From Pseudomonas sputi (lineage in GTDB: Bacteria > Pseudomonadota > Gammaproteobacteria > Pseudomonadales > Pseudomonadaceae): a stretch of DNA of 64,000 nucleotides. Below the pieces are notes generated by a model. That model had not been told where the DNA came from. It saw only the letters and a program-made list of their open reading frames with translations, and searched no databases. Made by a program: the position numbers and the translations under genes. The stretch spans positions 62,001 through 126,000 of the forward strand of contig NZ_BQHI01000013.1 in NCBI RefSeq assembly GCF_021603585.1. The letters are read 5' to 3'. Positions 45,932 to 55,450 of the stretch are shown piece after piece; position 1 is the stretch's first letter, and the number at the start of each line of letters is the position of its first letter.

Positions 45932-46601
45932 CGTCGGGCGCTTCGAGTTGATAGCCGACCCCGCGCACGGTGTGGATCAGCTTCGGCATGTACGGATCAT
46001 CGACTTTCGAACGCAGCCGGCGCACCGCGACTTCGACCATGTTGGTGTCGCTGTCGAAATTCAGGTTCCACACCTGCGAAGCAATCAGCGTGCGCGACAG
46101 CACTTCGCCCTGACGACTGGCGAGCAGATGCAGCAGGGCGAACTCCTTGTTGGTCAGGGCGATGCGCTGGCCGCCACGGCTGACCCGACGGCGCAGTACG
46201 TCGATTTCCAGATCGGCGATGTTGTACGACTCGGCCTCGCGCAGCGGCCCGCGCCGCAACAACGTGCGCACCCGCGCGAGCAATTCGGCGAAGGCGAACG
46301 GCTTGAGCAAATAGTCATCGGCCCCCAGTTCGAGGCCGCGCACGCGGTCTTCGATGGCGTCCTTCGCCGTCAGGAACAGCACCGGCGTGGCGCCGCGCTG
46401 GCGGATTAGCTGGAGCAATTGCCAGCCGTTGAGGCCCGGCAGCATCACGTCGAGGATGATCAGGTCATATGCCTGCTGCTCAATAAAGTAGCGCCCGTCG
46501 AGACCATTGAGTGCTACATCCACGGCAAAACCGGACTCGCCCAGCCCTTTGGCGATGAAGTTCGCGGTTTTGGCTTCATCTTCTACGACCAGCAAACGCA
46601 T
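45921..46601 (-). CDS. Response regulator of the CusR/HprR type
   Basis: A 226-residue OmpR-family regulator. The receiver begins [20 protein letters not shown] with the phosphorylated aspartate in [11 protein letters not shown] and the conserved lysine in [14 protein letters not shown]. The winged-helix DNA-binding domain ends with [14 protein letters not shown]. The start at 46601 gives the standard N-terminus; longer in-frame sequence upstream is not conserved-looking. A near-consensus HprR/CusR box lies 54 bases upstream, suggesting autoregulation and control of the divergent operon. Confidence 0.87.
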   Translation of the reverse strand: MRLLVVEDEAKTANFIAKGLGESGFAVDVALNGLDGRYFIEQQAYDLIILDVMLPGLNGWQLLQLIRQRGATPVLFLTAKDAIEDRVRGLELGADDYLLKPFAFAELLARVRTLLRRGPLREAESYNIADLEIDVLRRRVSRGGQRIALTNKEFALLHLLASRQGEVLSRTLIASQVWNLNFDSDTNMVEVAVRRLRSKVDDPYMPKLIHTVRGVGYQLEAPDDAH

Positions 46602-46654
46602 GGCACACCTCGCTTGATCAGAGACACAGGCTAGGCCCCTTCGGCGCCGTTGCC

Positions 46655-46672
46655 CATTACAAACTTGTAATC
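46655..46672. promoter_or_regulatory. HprR/CusR box in the divergent promoter region
   Basis: CATTACAAACTTGTAATC agrees at 16 of 18 positions with the E. coli HprR/CusR box CATTACAAAATTGTAATG (as known from literature). It sits between the two-component genes and the operon starting at 46738. Confidence 0.7.
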
Positions 46673-46737
46673 CGACTGACGAGGTTTCGACGGGGACCGG
46701 CGGATAAGGTGGTGGCCTTCGCTTATGGAGCCTGTCC

Positions 46738-47220
46738 ATGTTTGCTAAATACTTGATCGCCAGCCTGGCAATCAGCTTCGGCACTGCCGCAATCGCCGCG
46801 CCTGAGCTGCCCCGTCACGCCGATCTCGATCTGAAAACCGCACGGCTGCTGGCCGACACGGCGCTGCAACACTGCACTGGCACGGTGTCGGTGCTCGACC
46901 GTGGCGGCAACCTGCTGGTGACCTTGCGCGGCGACGGTATCGGCCCGCACAACACCGTCGCCAGCCAACGCAAGGCCTACACCGCGCTATCGACGAAAAC
47001 CCCGACCCGATTGTTCGCCGAGCGCGCCCGCAGCAACCCGGAAACCGCCAACCTCAACACCCTCGATGAATTGCTGTTGCTCGGCGGCGGCATCCCGTTG
47101 TTTGCCGGCAAGGAACTGGTCGGCGCCATGGGCGTGGCCGGTTCCGGCGGCGGCGAGCAGGACGAAAACTGCGCGATCAAGGCTGCCGACATCGTCGGCC
47201 TGTCCATCAACCGTACTTGA
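46738..47220 (+). CDS. Exported GlcG/HbpS-family heme-binding-like protein
   Basis: A 160-residue protein with a signal peptide ([20 protein letters not shown]). The mature part is a complete GlcG/DUF336 domain: [31 protein letters not shown], then [35 protein letters not shown] and a C-terminal helix. HbpS members bind heme and take part in redox sensing outside the cytoplasm. The hydroxyisourate hydrolase-like gene follows after 16 bases in the same operon, and the promoter has an HprR-type box. Exact ligand unknown. Confidence 0.82.
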   Translation: MFAKYLIASLAISFGTAAIAAPELPRHADLDLKTARLLADTALQHCTGTVSVLDRGGNLLVTLRGDGIGPHNTVASQRKAYTALSTKTPTRLFAERARSNPETANLNTLDELLLLGGGIPLFAGKELVGAMGVAGSGGGEQDENCAIKAADIVGLSINRT

Positions 47221-47236
47221 ACCCAGGAGCATCTCC

Positions 47237-47647
47237 ATGACCCCACTGCGCATGACTTTCGCCGCGCTCGGCCTGAGCGCTTTTTCGAGCCTGGCGCTGG
47301 CTGCCGGCAACCCGCTGAGCGTTCACGTGCTCAATCTGGAAAACGGCCTGCCGTCACCGGGCATCAACGTGACGCTGGAACGCCACGTGGGCCAGGACTG
47401 GCAGTCGCTGGCGCAGGGCACCACCAATGAACAGGGGCGGATTGCCGAACTGTTCCCGGCGAACAAACCGTTCGAGGCGGGTGAATATCGGGTGGTGTTC
47501 AAGACCGGTGAGTACTTCGAGAAGGCGAAGCACGAGACATTCTTTCCAGAGATTCCAGTGATTTTTAAAGTGAAGCAGACGGATCAGCACTATCACATTC
47601 CGCTGCTGCTCAGCCCGTACGGCTTCTCCACTTATCGCGGTTCGTAG
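47237..47647 (+). CDS. hiuH: Periplasmic 5-hydroxyisourate hydrolase (transthyretin-like)
   Basis: A 136-residue protein with signal peptide MTPLRMTFAALGLSAFSSLA, cleaved near LAAG. The mature part has the transthyretin-related fold: LSVHVLNLENGLPSPGINVTL with the first active-site histidine, NEQGRIAELF with the arginine, HYHIPLLLSPYGFSTYRGS with the second histidine and the diagnostic C-terminal YRGS. HIUases hydrolyse 5-hydroxyisourate in urate breakdown. In E. coli hiuH (yedX) is beside the hprRS genes and regulated by them, exactly the pairing seen here. CAGGAG precedes the ATG. Confidence 0.88.
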   Translation: MTPLRMTFAALGLSAFSSLALAAGNPLSVHVLNLENGLPSPGINVTLERHVGQDWQSLAQGTTNEQGRIAELFPANKPFEAGEYRVVFKTGEYFEKAKHETFFPEIPVIFKVKQTDQHYHIPLLLSPYGFSTYRGS

Positions 47648-47664
47648 AAACAACATCGATCCAA

Positions 47665-47692
47665 TGTGGGAGCGGGCAAGCCCGCTCCCACA
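47665..47692. repeat. REP palindrome after hiuH
   Basis: TGTGGGAGCGGGC and GCCCGCTCCCACA are perfect 13-bp arms with an AA loop between two convergent genes. It may end transcription of both. Confidence 0.85.
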
Positions 47693-47708
47693 GGGAAACC
47701 CGTGTTCT

Positions 47709-48392
47709 TCAGAGGGTCGCCAGCGCGCGCAGTCGTGCAGCGTCGAGGATTTCGATCTCGCCATAACTCAAGCCGATAATCCCCTGCCCCTGCAACTCCT
47801 TGAGGATCTGGTTGGTGGTCTGCCGCGACAGCGACAGCATCGACGCCAGCTGTTCCTGAGGCAGTTGCAGCACTCGGCGCGGCGGGTCCAGTTCGCCGTA
47901 GCCTTCGGCGATCATCAGCAGACGATGGGCCAGACGCGCCGGGGCCGGCAGCAGGCTCAGCTGTTCGAGGTTGATAAAGGTCAGGCGCAGTTTGTGGCTC
48001 ATCAACAGCGCGAGATGCCGCCAGTAGACGGGTTGCTCGTCGAGCAGTTTCAGCAGCGTGGCCTGGGGAATGTTCAGCAGCGTGCAGGGCCCGACCGCGT
48101 AGGCATCATGGGTGCGGGGCTGGCCGTCGAACAGGCAGATTTCGCCAAACCAGTGCGGTGCCTCCACCAGACTCAGCAACGCCTCCTTGCCCTGCTCGCT
48201 GACTGCGCCGATGCGCACTGCGCCGTCGAGCACCGCGTACAGGCCGCACGGCGCATCGCCGCGCTGGAACAGCCGCTGCCCCGCCGCCAGCCGCCGCTCC
48301 TTGGCCGCCGCCAGCAGACTATCCTGAAAGGACGAGGGCAGATGACTGAACCATTGCCCGGTCAGCAGGCGCTCGCGCCAGACCTTATCCAT
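47709..48392 (-). CDS. Crp/Fnr-family transcriptional regulator
   Basis: A 227-residue regulator. The cyclic-nucleotide-binding-like beta-barrel (residues ~20-130) includes RLFQRGDAPCGLYAVLDGAVRIG and a PHWFGEICLFDGQPRTHDA segment resembling the phosphate-binding cassette. The C-terminal winged helix has LPQEQLASMLSLSRQTTNQILKELQ. The FNR iron-sulfur cysteines are not present at the N-terminus, so oxygen sensing by a cluster is unlikely. Target and effector unknown; it is divergent from the DUF962 gene. Confidence 0.83.
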   Translation of the reverse strand: MDKVWRERLLTGQWFSHLPSSFQDSLLAAAKERRLAAGQRLFQRGDAPCGLYAVLDGAVRIGAVSEQGKEALLSLVEAPHWFGEICLFDGQPRTHDAYAVGPCTLLNIPQATLLKLLDEQPVYWRHLALLMSHKLRLTFINLEQLSLLPAPARLAHRLLMIAEGYGELDPPRRVLQLPQEQLASMLSLSRQTTNQILKELQGQGIIGLSYGEIEILDAARLRALATL

Positions 48393-48477
48393 GCGTTCTC
48401 CGAAAGATTGTCGCCTGCCTGACAGAGCGAGCCGTGAACCCGGGGCATGATTCGATCACCCTACAGGAGGAACAACA

Positions 48478-49002
48478 ATGAAAAGCCTCGTCGATCATTT
48501 GAGTCAATACGCCGCTTACCACCGTGACCCGCGCAACATCGCCAGCCACTTTATCGGGATTCCGCTGATTGTGGTGGCGGTGGCCGTGCTGTTGTCGCGG
48601 CCGGAAGGGTCGGTGGGCGGGTTGTGGATTTCCCCGGCGGTGATCGTCGCCCTTGCTTCGGCGGGGTTTTACCTGCGTCTGGAACTGAAGCTCGGGGTTT
48701 TGATGACGGTACTGATGGGCTTGTCGGTCTGGGCCGGGCATGTGCTGGCGCAGCAGAGCACCCTGGTCTGGCTGAGCGCAGGTCTGGCGATGTTCGTGAT
48801 CGGCTGGGTGATCCAGTTTGTCGGCCATCACTATGAAGGGCGCAAACCGGCGTTTGTCGATGACTTGAGCGGGTTGATCGTCGGGCCGCTGTTTGTGGTG
48901 GCCGAACTGGCGTTCATGCTCGGGATGCGGCATGAGCTGAAAGAGCAGATCGAGGCGCGGGCAGGTGTGGTGCGGGTCAATCCGAATCGCGCGGCTGTCT
49001 GA
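48478..49002 (+). CDS. DUF962/Mpo1-like membrane protein
   Basis: A 174-residue integral-membrane protein. The N-terminal YAAYHRDPRNIASHFIGIPLIVVAV and the second FVGHHYEGRKPAF motif are the conserved H-x-x-x-N...H and GHHYEGRKPA features of the DUF962/YGL010w family. Yeast Mpo1 is an Fe(II)-dependent dioxygenase acting on 2-hydroxy fatty acids; whether the bacterial proteins share this is unproven. Four membrane helices are predicted. CAGGAGGAA lies before the start. It stands alone. Confidence 0.8.
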   Translation: MKSLVDHLSQYAAYHRDPRNIASHFIGIPLIVVAVAVLLSRPEGSVGGLWISPAVIVALASAGFYLRLELKLGVLMTVLMGLSVWAGHVLAQQSTLVWLSAGLAMFVIGWVIQFVGHHYEGRKPAFVDDLSGLIVGPLFVVAELAFMLGMRHELKEQIEARAGVVRVNPNRAAV

Positions 49003-49020
49003 ACCACTGCCCGGCTCGCT

Positions 49021-49095
49021 CGTTCCCACGCTCTGCGTGGGAATGCATCCCGTGAAGCTCCGCGTCACCGTGGACGCGGAGCGTGAGAACGCGTG
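49021..49095. repeat. Intergenic repeat, TTCCCACGC family, extended form
   Basis: CGTTCCCACGCTCTGCGTGGGAATG palindrome (written in parts: CGTTCCCACGC, GCGTGGGAATG) followed by a second CTCCGCGTCAC...GACGCGGAGCGT hairpin, between DUF962 and cysA. Similar to the composite copy at 21844. Confidence 0.75.
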
Positions 49096-49098
49096 AGA

Positions 49099-50088
49099 TC
49101 AAACGTTGGCGACTTTCTGCCAGACCTTCGGCTTGAAGAACAACGTCTCACCCTTGGCCAACCCGGTCAGGCTGTCGTGGTCTTTCACCACTTCCGCCTC
49201 GATCAGATCAGCCTGCCCCTCAACCTTCAACGTCACCCGCGTGGTCGCGCCCAGCGGCCGGATATCGCGGACTTCGGCAGCGTGGTGATCCTCCAGTTCA
49301 TGCCGCGACAGCGACACTTCATGCGGACGGAACAGCACGTGATTGTCATCGCCCAGATGCAGACGGTTCGAATCGCCGAGGAAGTGATAGACGAAATCGC
49401 TGGCCGGATTTTCGTAGACATCGCCCGGTGAGCCGATCTGCTCGATGACACCCTTGTTCATCACCACGATACGGTCGGCCACTTCCATCGCCTCTTCCTG
49501 GTCGTGGGTCACGAACACCGAGGTCAGGTTGATGTCTTCGTGCAGGCGCGCCAGCCAGCGGCGCAGCTCTTTACGCACCTTGGCGTCGAGGGCGCCAAAC
49601 GGCTCGTCGAGCAGCAGCACTTTCGGCTCTACCGCCAGCGCACGGGCCAGAGCGATACGCTGACGCTGGCCGCCGGACAGTTGCTCCGGATAACGATCCG
49701 ACAGCCAGTCCAGTTGCACCATGTTCAGCAGCTCGTGAACCTTGGTCGCGATCTGGCTTTCGTTCGGGCGCTGGTTTTTCGGCTTCATGCGCAGGCCGAA
49801 CGCGACGTTGTCAAACACGGTCATGTGGCGGAACAGGGCGTAGTGCTGGAACACGAAACCGACGTTGCGATCCCGCACGTCGTGGCCGGACACGTCCTCG
49901 CCGTGGAACACGATGTTGCCGTTATCCGGGGTTTCCAGACCGGCAATGATGCGCAGCAGGGTGGTCTTGCCGCAGCCGGACGGGCCGAGCAGCGCCACCA
50001 GTTCACCGCTGTGGATGTCCAGGCTGATGTTGTCCAGCGCCTTGAACGCATTGAAATTCTTGCTGACGTTACGCACTTCGATCGACAT
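49099..50088 (-). CDS. cysA: Sulfate/thiosulfate ABC transporter ATP-binding protein CysA
   Basis: A 329-residue ATPase with Walker [11 protein letters not shown]-loop [11 protein letters not shown], signature [15 protein letters not shown], Walker [15 protein letters not shown] and switch [17 protein letters not shown]-terminal TOBE domain (about residues 240-325; [25 protein letters not shown]) is typical of CysA. It is the last gene of sbp-cysT-cysW-cysA and powers sulfate uptake. Confidence 0.93.
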   Translation of the reverse strand: MSIEVRNVSKNFNAFKALDNISLDIHSGELVALLGPSGCGKTTLLRIIAGLETPDNGNIVFHGEDVSGHDVRDRNVGFVFQHYALFRHMTVFDNVAFGLRMKPKNQRPNESQIATKVHELLNMVQLDWLSDRYPEQLSGGQRQRIALARALAVEPKVLLLDEPFGALDAKVRKELRRWLARLHEDINLTSVFVTHDQEEAMEVADRIVVMNKGVIEQIGSPGDVYENPASDFVYHFLGDSNRLHLGDDNHVLFRPHEVSLSRHELEDHHAAEVRDIRPLGATTRVTLKVEGQADLIEAEVVKDHDSLTGLAKGETLFFKPKVWQKVANV

Positions 50089-50091
50089 GAA

Positions 50092-50964
50092 TTATTCCTC
50101 CGCGGCGCTGGCGCGCAGGCGGTTGATACGGTTTTCGCTCCACTGCTTGAGCAGCAGGATGAAGAGCGCCAGGATCAGCAACAGGCTCGCCACCGCGAAC
50201 GCGGCCACGTGGTTGTATTCGTTGTAGAGGATCTCGACGTGCAGCGGCAAGGTGTTGGTCACCCCGCGAATGTGCCCGGAAACCACCGACACCGCACCGA
50301 ACTCACCCATGGCCCGCGCGGTACACAGCACCACGCCATAGATCAGGCCCCATTTGATGTTGGGGACGGTCACGTGCCAGAACATCTGCCAGCCATTGGC
50401 GCCGAGCAGACGCGCGGCTTCCTCTTCCTGAGTGCCTTGCTCCTGCATCAGCGGGATCAGCTCACGGGCCACGAACGGCACGGTGACGAAGATCGTCGCC
50501 AGCACGATGCCCGGCAGGGCGAAGACAATCTGGATGTCGTGATCCTGCAGCCACGGCCCGAACAGGCCCTGGGCGCCGAACATCAACACGTAGACCAGAC
50601 CGGCGATCACCGGCGACACCGAAAACGGCAGGTCGATCAGCGTCACCAGCATGCTCTTGCCGCGGAACGAGTATTTGCTCACGCACCACGCGGCGCTGAC
50701 GCCGAACACCAGGTTCAGCGGCACCGAAATCAGCACCGCAATCACGGTGAGTTTCAGGGCCGACAAGGCATCCGGTTCAAAGATCGCGGTGAAGAACGCA
50801 CCGAGGCCGTTCTTCAAGCCCTGCGACACCACGATGAACAGCGGCAGCAGCAGAAACAGGAAGAAAATCAGCCAGCCGAGGCCGATCAGGAGTCTGCGCG
50901 AAGTGGCGCTGCCACGGCGGGCGGCGTTGGCCGAGGAAGCGGCCGCAATAGACGATTGGGACAT
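50092..50964 (-). CDS. cysW: Sulfate ABC transporter permease CysW
   Basis: A 290-residue permease with six membrane helices. The EAA loop is [26 protein letters not shown], and the conserved [19 protein letters not shown] is characteristic of sulfate permeases. It pairs with CysT to form the channel. cysA follows after 3 bases and cysT precedes by 13. Confidence 0.92.
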   Translation of the reverse strand: MSQSSIAAASSANAARRGSATSRRLLIGLGWLIFFLFLLLPLFIVVSQGLKNGLGAFFTAIFEPDALSALKLTVIAVLISVPLNLVFGVSAAWCVSKYSFRGKSMLVTLIDLPFSVSPVIAGLVYVLMFGAQGLFGPWLQDHDIQIVFALPGIVLATIFVTVPFVARELIPLMQEQGTQEEEAARLLGANGWQMFWHVTVPNIKWGLIYGVVLCTARAMGEFGAVSVVSGHIRGVTNTLPLHVEILYNEYNHVAAFAVASLLLILALFILLLKQWSENRINRLRASAAEE

Positions 50965-50977
50965 GGTTCGCGCCTCC

Positions 50978-51796
50978 TTAAGGGGTTTCGATGCGCCGCT
51001 GCAACAAGTTGATCAGCAGCAACAGGACGAAGGAAACCACCAGCATCAGCACGCCGATGGAGGTAGCGCCGGTGTAGTCGTATTGGTCGAGCTTGACCAT
51101 GATCAGCAGCGGCAGGATCTCGGTTTTCATCGGCATGTTGCCGGCGATGAAAATCACCGAACCGTACTCGCCGACGCCCCGGGCGAATGCCAGGGCAAAA
51201 CCGGTCAGCCAGGCCGGCAACAGCGCCGGCAGCAGAATGTGACGGAACACCTGCAACGGCTTGGCACCGAGGCACGCAGCCGCTTCTTCGACTTCACGGG
51301 GGATGTCGGCCAGCACCGGCTGCACCGTGCGCACCACGAACGGCAGGGTCACGAAGGTCAGCGCCAACGTGATCCCGAGCGGGGTGTAGGCGATCTTGAA
51401 ACCGAGGTCGGCGGCGAACTGCCCGACCAGCCCGGTCGGCGTGTACAGCGCCGTCAGCGCAATACCGGCCACGGCGGTCGGCAGGGCGAACGGCAGATCG
51501 ATCATCGCGTCGATCACCTTGCGTCCCGGGAACGTGTAGCGCACCAGCACCCAGGCCAGCAACGTGCCGATGATGCCGTTGATGATCGCGGCGCACAGCG
51601 CGGTGCCGAAGCTCAGCTTCAGTGCGGCGAGCACGCGGGGCGCGGAGATGATCGTCCAGAACTGATCCCAGGTGAGTTGGGCGGCGTGGACGAACATCGC
51701 CGCCAGCGGGATTAGCACAATCAGGCTGAGGTACACCAAGGTGTAGCCCAGCGTCAGCCCGAAGCCGGGTATGACGGGGGAGATACGACGCGACAT
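50978..51796 (-). CDS. cysT: Sulfate ABC transporter permease CysT
   Basis: A 272-residue permease. [24 protein letters not shown] is the usual CysT start; a 9-codon upstream extension was rejected. The EAA loop is [29 protein letters not shown], and [18 protein letters not shown] matches the CysT signature. A hairpin between sbp and cysT (51822-51852) may reduce expression of the permease genes relative to the binding protein. Confidence 0.92.
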   Translation of the reverse strand: MSRRISPVIPGFGLTLGYTLVYLSLIVLIPLAAMFVHAAQLTWDQFWTIISAPRVLAALKLSFGTALCAAIINGIIGTLLAWVLVRYTFPGRKVIDAMIDLPFALPTAVAGIALTALYTPTGLVGQFAADLGFKIAYTPLGITLALTFVTLPFVVRTVQPVLADIPREVEEAAACLGAKPLQVFRHILLPALLPAWLTGFALAFARGVGEYGSVIFIAGNMPMKTEILPLLIMVKLDQYDYTGATSIGVLMLVVSFVLLLLINLLQRRIETP

Positions 51797-51821
51797 AAAA
51801 GTCCTTGGTTTGAGAACGCGC

Positions 51822-51852
51822 AAAGCCCCGAAAATAAATCCGGGGCTCGTTT
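51822..51852 (-). terminator. Hairpin between sbp and cysT, partial terminator
   Basis: Stem AGCCCCG/CGGGGCT around an AT-rich loop. On the minus strand only a short T tract (TTTGCG) follows, so it is more likely an attenuating hairpin that lets some transcripts continue into cysTWA. Confidence 0.6.
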
Positions 51853-51866
51853 TAGGCTATTGAAAC

Positions 51867-52880
51867 TTACTGCGCCTGATAGATCTGGTCGAACACGCCA
51901 CCGTCGTTGAAGAATTTCGGCTGCGCGGTTTTCCAGCCACCGAAGTCCTTGTCGATGGTCACCAGTTCCAGTTTAGGAAACTGCTGGGCGTATTTGGCCG
52001 CCACGTCCTTGTCACGCGGACGGTAGAAGTTCTTCGCCGCGATTTCCTGGCCGGCCGGGCTGTACAGGTGCTTGAGGTAGGCTTCGGCGATCTGCGCGTT
52101 ACCCTTCTTCTCGGCGTTCTTGTCGACCACGGCCACGGGTGGTTCGGCGAGGATCGACAGCGAAGGCACGACGATGTCGAACTTGTCCTTGCCGCCGTCT
52201 TCCTTCAGCGCCAGAAACGCTTCGTTTTCCCAGGCCAGCAGCACGTCACCCTGACCGTTGTTGACGAAGGTGATGGTCGAGCCACGGGCGCCGGTATCCA
52301 GAACCGGTACGTGTTTGAACAGGGTTTGTACGTATTCCTTGGCTTTGGCTTCGTTGCCGCCGTTGGCTTTCAGGCCGTAGGCCCACGCCGCGAGGAAGTT
52401 CCAGCGTGCACCGCCGGAGGTTTTCGGGTTCGGAGTGATCACCGAGACGTCATTCTTGATCAGATCGCCCCAGTCCTTGATGCCTTTCGGGTTGCCCTTG
52501 CGTACCAGGAACACGATGGTCGAGGTGTACGGGGTGCTGGCGTCCGGCAGACGCTTCTGCCAGTCGGCCGGCAAGGTCTTGCCGAGCCTGGCGATTTCGT
52601 CGATGTCGCCGGCCAGGGCCAGGGTCACGACATCGGCGCGCAGACCGTCGATCACCGCACGGCCCTGCTTGCCCGAACCGCCATGGGATTGCTGGATTTT
52701 CACGGTGTCGCCAGCGTGCTCCGACTGCCAGTACTTCACGAACTCGGCGTTGTAATCCTGATACAGCTCACGCGTCGGGTCATACGACACATTGAGCAGT
52801 TCGTAATCCTTGGCAACCGCGGAACCGGCAAACACAGCGCTGGCCAGGGCGGCCAAAGCGTAACGGCGAATCGACGACAT
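51867..52880 (-). CDS. sbp: Sulfate-binding periplasmic protein
   Basis: A 337-residue binding protein with signal peptide [21 protein letters not shown]. The mature stretch [20 protein letters not shown] and [18 protein letters not shown] is diagnostic of sulfate-binding proteins, the latter contacting the sulfate ion. It has no cysteine and no methionine after the start, in line with strong synthesis in sulfate-starved cells. An 18-codon upstream extension is basic and unlikely to be translated, so the start at 52880 was chosen. First gene of sbp-cysTWA; oscA lies 131 bases upstream on the same strand. Confidence 0.93.
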   Translation of the reverse strand: MSSIRRYALAALASAVFAGSAVAKDYELLNVSYDPTRELYQDYNAEFVKYWQSEHAGDTVKIQQSHGGSGKQGRAVIDGLRADVVTLALAGDIDEIARLGKTLPADWQKRLPDASTPYTSTIVFLVRKGNPKGIKDWGDLIKNDVSVITPNPKTSGGARWNFLAAWAYGLKANGGNEAKAKEYVQTLFKHVPVLDTGARGSTITFVNNGQGDVLLAWENEAFLALKEDGGKDKFDIVVPSLSILAEPPVAVVDKNAEKKGNAQIAEAYLKHLYSPAGQEIAAKNFYRPRDKDVAAKYAQQFPKLELVTIDKDFGGWKTAQPKFFNDGGVFDQIYQAQ

Positions 52881-53011
52881 GGTGAAAGCTCCTGGAATTC
52901 TTGGTGGTGGCTTTTTCTTATGGATTGCTGGCATCGGGTTGCTCGTTCAACGACCGCAGCCTGTGGCAGCTTCTGCCGACAACCCCCGCAGGAACTGCCG
53001 CAGACTGCGAA

Positions 53012-53194
53012 TCAGCTCGGTTTGTTGCCCGGTTGCTGCAGGCGGAATTTCTCTTTGCGTTCGATCTGGACCACTTGGGCGTTATGCACAGTGATTTCCA
53101 CCGCGCCGAAACGCAGGTCGCGCAAGGCGCTCTGGATTTCGCGCAGAATGGTGCTTTCGTCCTGACCCTCGACGCTACGCAGGGATGCGCTCAT
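53012..53194 (-). CDS. oscA: Sulfur-starvation response protein OscA
   Basis: A 60-residue cytoplasmic protein of the DUF2292 family. MSASLRSVEGQDESTILREI and the VEITVHNAQVVQIERKEKFR segment are typical. OscA is located beside sbp in Pseudomonas and is needed for organosulfur use under stress such as chromate (literature). It has no cysteine and no methionine after the start. The start at 53194 was chosen from AAGGAGCAG nine bases upstream; the longer frame to 53272 has none. A perfect inverted repeat lies about 83-107 bases upstream. Confidence 0.9.
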   Translation of the reverse strand: MSASLRSVEGQDESTILREIQSALRDLRFGAVEITVHNAQVVQIERKEKFRLQQPGNKPS

Positions 53195-53276
53195 GGTGCT
53201 GCTCCTTTGTATGAGATATGCCTGGCAGTGGGCGGCACTGCGTTCGGCGTGGGAGCAATATAAGAGAGGCACAGAT

Positions 53277-53301
53277 ATTCTTAAAAAGACTATTTAAGAA
53301 T
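53277..53301. promoter_or_regulatory. Perfect inverted repeat upstream of oscA
   Basis: ATTCTTAAA and TTTAAGAAT with a 7-bp spacer, 83 bases before oscA. It contains the ATATTC-type start seen at 6885 and 31826. A likely CysB-type activator site for oscA (and perhaps sbp) by position. Confidence 0.45.
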
Positions 53302-53384
53302 GTTTATATAACCGGAAAACATTATGTGACGCAGCAAGGGTTTGCGGCGGACTTGCCCGTCGGCAAACCCGCCGTACGCCGCCA

Positions 53385-55316
53385 TCAACCGATCAAGGGC
53401 GCCCGGTTCCAGTCGATTTGTGCTTGCGGAACCGGCCGCCCAAACCAGTAGCCCTGGCCCAGATCACAGGCCTGCTCCAGCAGGAACGCGGCCTGTTCCA
53501 CCTGCTCGATGCCCTCGGCATGCACCTGCATGCCCATGCTGCGGGCCAGGGCGATGATCACACGGACGATCGCCGCATCGTCCTCGTCCCACGGCAGCCC
53601 GGCGACGAAACCCTGATCGATCTTGAGCTTCTGTACCGGCAGGCGTTTGAGCCGCAGCAGCGACGAATACCCGGTGCCGAAGTCATCGATAGCCAGACGT
53701 ATCCCCAGCTCGCGCAGACGATGCATCTGTTCCAGCGCGACTTCCGGATCGTCCATCACCGCGCTTTCGGTGACCTCCAGTTCCAGATAGGCCGGATCCA
53801 GGCCGGTGTCGTGCAGCACCTGCGCCACCTGTTGATACAACTCACGGCGGGCAAACAACCGTGACGACACGTTCACCGCGACAAACGACAGCACCACGCC
53901 AGCCTGCTGCCATTGGCACATCTGCCGGCAGGCCTGCTGCATGACCCAGGCGTCGATTTCCGAGATCAGCCCGGTGCGCTCGGCAATCGGGATGAACTCC
54001 GCCGGCGACACCAGGCCCCGCTGCGGGTGCTCCCAGCGTACCAGCGCCTCGACGCCGATCAGGCGACTGGTTTTCAGGTCATGCACCGGTTGGTAGTAGA
54101 CCCGCAACTCCTGCTGCTCCAGCGCTCGGCGCAGTTCAAAAGCGATCTCGACCCGCTGCTGGGCATGAGCCGTGAGTTCTTCGGTGTACAGCGCGTAACC
54201 GTTGCGGCCACTGCTCTTGGCCTTGAACAGCGCCGCATCGGCGTTGCGCAACAGCTGTTCGGCGCTCAGTGCATCGCTGGGGAACAGGCTGATGCCGAGG
54301 CTGGCGTTGATGAACAGTTCATGGCCGTCGAGGCAGAACGGCTCTTTAAGTGCATCGATGATGCGCTGAGCCAATGCCGCCGCCTGCGCCGGTTGCGGAC
54401 AACTTTCCAGCAGGACCGCGAACTCATCGCCGCCCAGCCGCGCCAGGGTGATGCCCGGCCCGAACAACGCGTGCAAACGCGCCGCGACGGCCTTGAGCAA
54501 ACGGTCACCGATGGTGTGGCCGAGGCTGTCGTTGATCAGTTTGAAGTGGTCCAGATCGATCAGCAGCAGCGCGCAACCACGCTTGTGGGTCTGCGCCGAT
54601 GCCAGCGCCTGCTCGGCGCGGTCGCTGAACAGCAGGCGGTTGGGCAGGTCGGTCAGCGGATCGTGGTGGGCCAGGTGCTTGAGTTCGTGCTCGGAATCCT
54701 TGATCGCGCTGATATCGGAAAACACCGCCACATAGTGGCTGAGCCGACTGTCATCGTCGCGAATCACCCGGATCGTCTGCCACTGTGGGTAGATTTCGCC
54801 GCTCTTGCGCCGGTTCCAGATCTCACCGCTCCATTCATCCTGCGCCTGCAACGTGGCGAACATCGCCTGATAAAAACCCGGCGGATGGTGCCCGGACTTG
54901 AACAGGCTGGGCTGCTGGCCAATCACTTCGTCGCGCTGATAGCCGGTGATTTCCATGAAGGCGCGATTGACGTGCACGATCAGCCCCTGTCGGTTCGTGA
55001 CCAGCACGCCTTCGCGGGTGCAATCGAAAACCGCAGCGGCCTGACGCAGGCGTTCGCGATCCGCCTGGCGTTCACGCAATCGGGCACCGATGCCCAGGCA
55101 TTCAAACAGGCGCGCCCGGGCCAGGAAGATCAACCCGGCACTGAGTGCCACAAAGGCATAGCCGTTGATCCGTTGCCAGCGCAGCAGTTCGTCAGAGTTA
55201 TCGAAGAAACTGTTCAATAAATAACCAGTGCCTTGCAGCCAGACCACCGCAAGGACCAGGTAAAGCAGCGCTGCACGCAAGGCATCGCGGTAAGTGGCAG
55301 ACATTCGGCCGTCCAT
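53385..55316 (-). CDS. PAS-GGDEF-EAL membrane signalling protein
   Basis: A 643-residue protein of c-di-GMP metabolism. Two N-terminal hydrophobic segments (residues ~12-33 and 45-65) anchor it. A PAS domain spans about residues 90-205 (VFDCTREGVLVTNRQGLIVH). The cyclase domain keeps GGDEFAVLLE; the phosphodiesterase domain keeps EALVRWEHP and later DDFGTGYSSL, so both activities are possible, though such dual proteins are often mainly phosphodiesterases. It stands alone, divergent from desA. Confidence 0.87.
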   Translation of the reverse strand: MDGRMSATYRDALRAALLYLVLAVVWLQGTGYLLNSFFDNSDELLRWQRINGYAFVALSAGLIFLARARLFECLGIGARLRERQADRERLRQAAAVFDCTREGVLVTNRQGLIVHVNRAFMEITGYQRDEVIGQQPSLFKSGHHPPGFYQAMFATLQAQDEWSGEIWNRRKSGEIYPQWQTIRVIRDDDSRLSHYVAVFSDISAIKDSEHELKHLAHHDPLTDLPNRLLFSDRAEQALASAQTHKRGCALLLIDLDHFKLINDSLGHTIGDRLLKAVAARLHALFGPGITLARLGGDEFAVLLESCPQPAQAAALAQRIIDALKEPFCLDGHELFINASLGISLFPSDALSAEQLLRNADAALFKAKSSGRNGYALYTEELTAHAQQRVEIAFELRRALEQQELRVYYQPVHDLKTSRLIGVEALVRWEHPQRGLVSPAEFIPIAERTGLISEIDAWVMQQACRQMCQWQQAGVVLSFVAVNVSSRLFARRELYQQVAQVLHDTGLDPAYLELEVTESAVMDDPEVALEQMHRLRELGIRLAIDDFGTGYSSLLRLKRLPVQKLKIDQGFVAGLPWDEDDAAIVRVIIALARSMGMQVHAEGIEQVEQAAFLLEQACDLGQGYWFGRPVPQAQIDWNRAPLIG

Positions 55317-55450
55317 GTCCCTACAAAAATGTCGGGATTATAGGTCAAGAAACATCCAGCCATCTCTTATCTGAAAGGGCGACTGGTTTTATCTGTGTGC
55401 TTGGTGATAATGCAACGGCTGTTTTTTCTTTATCGAGGGCCCTATAGCCT

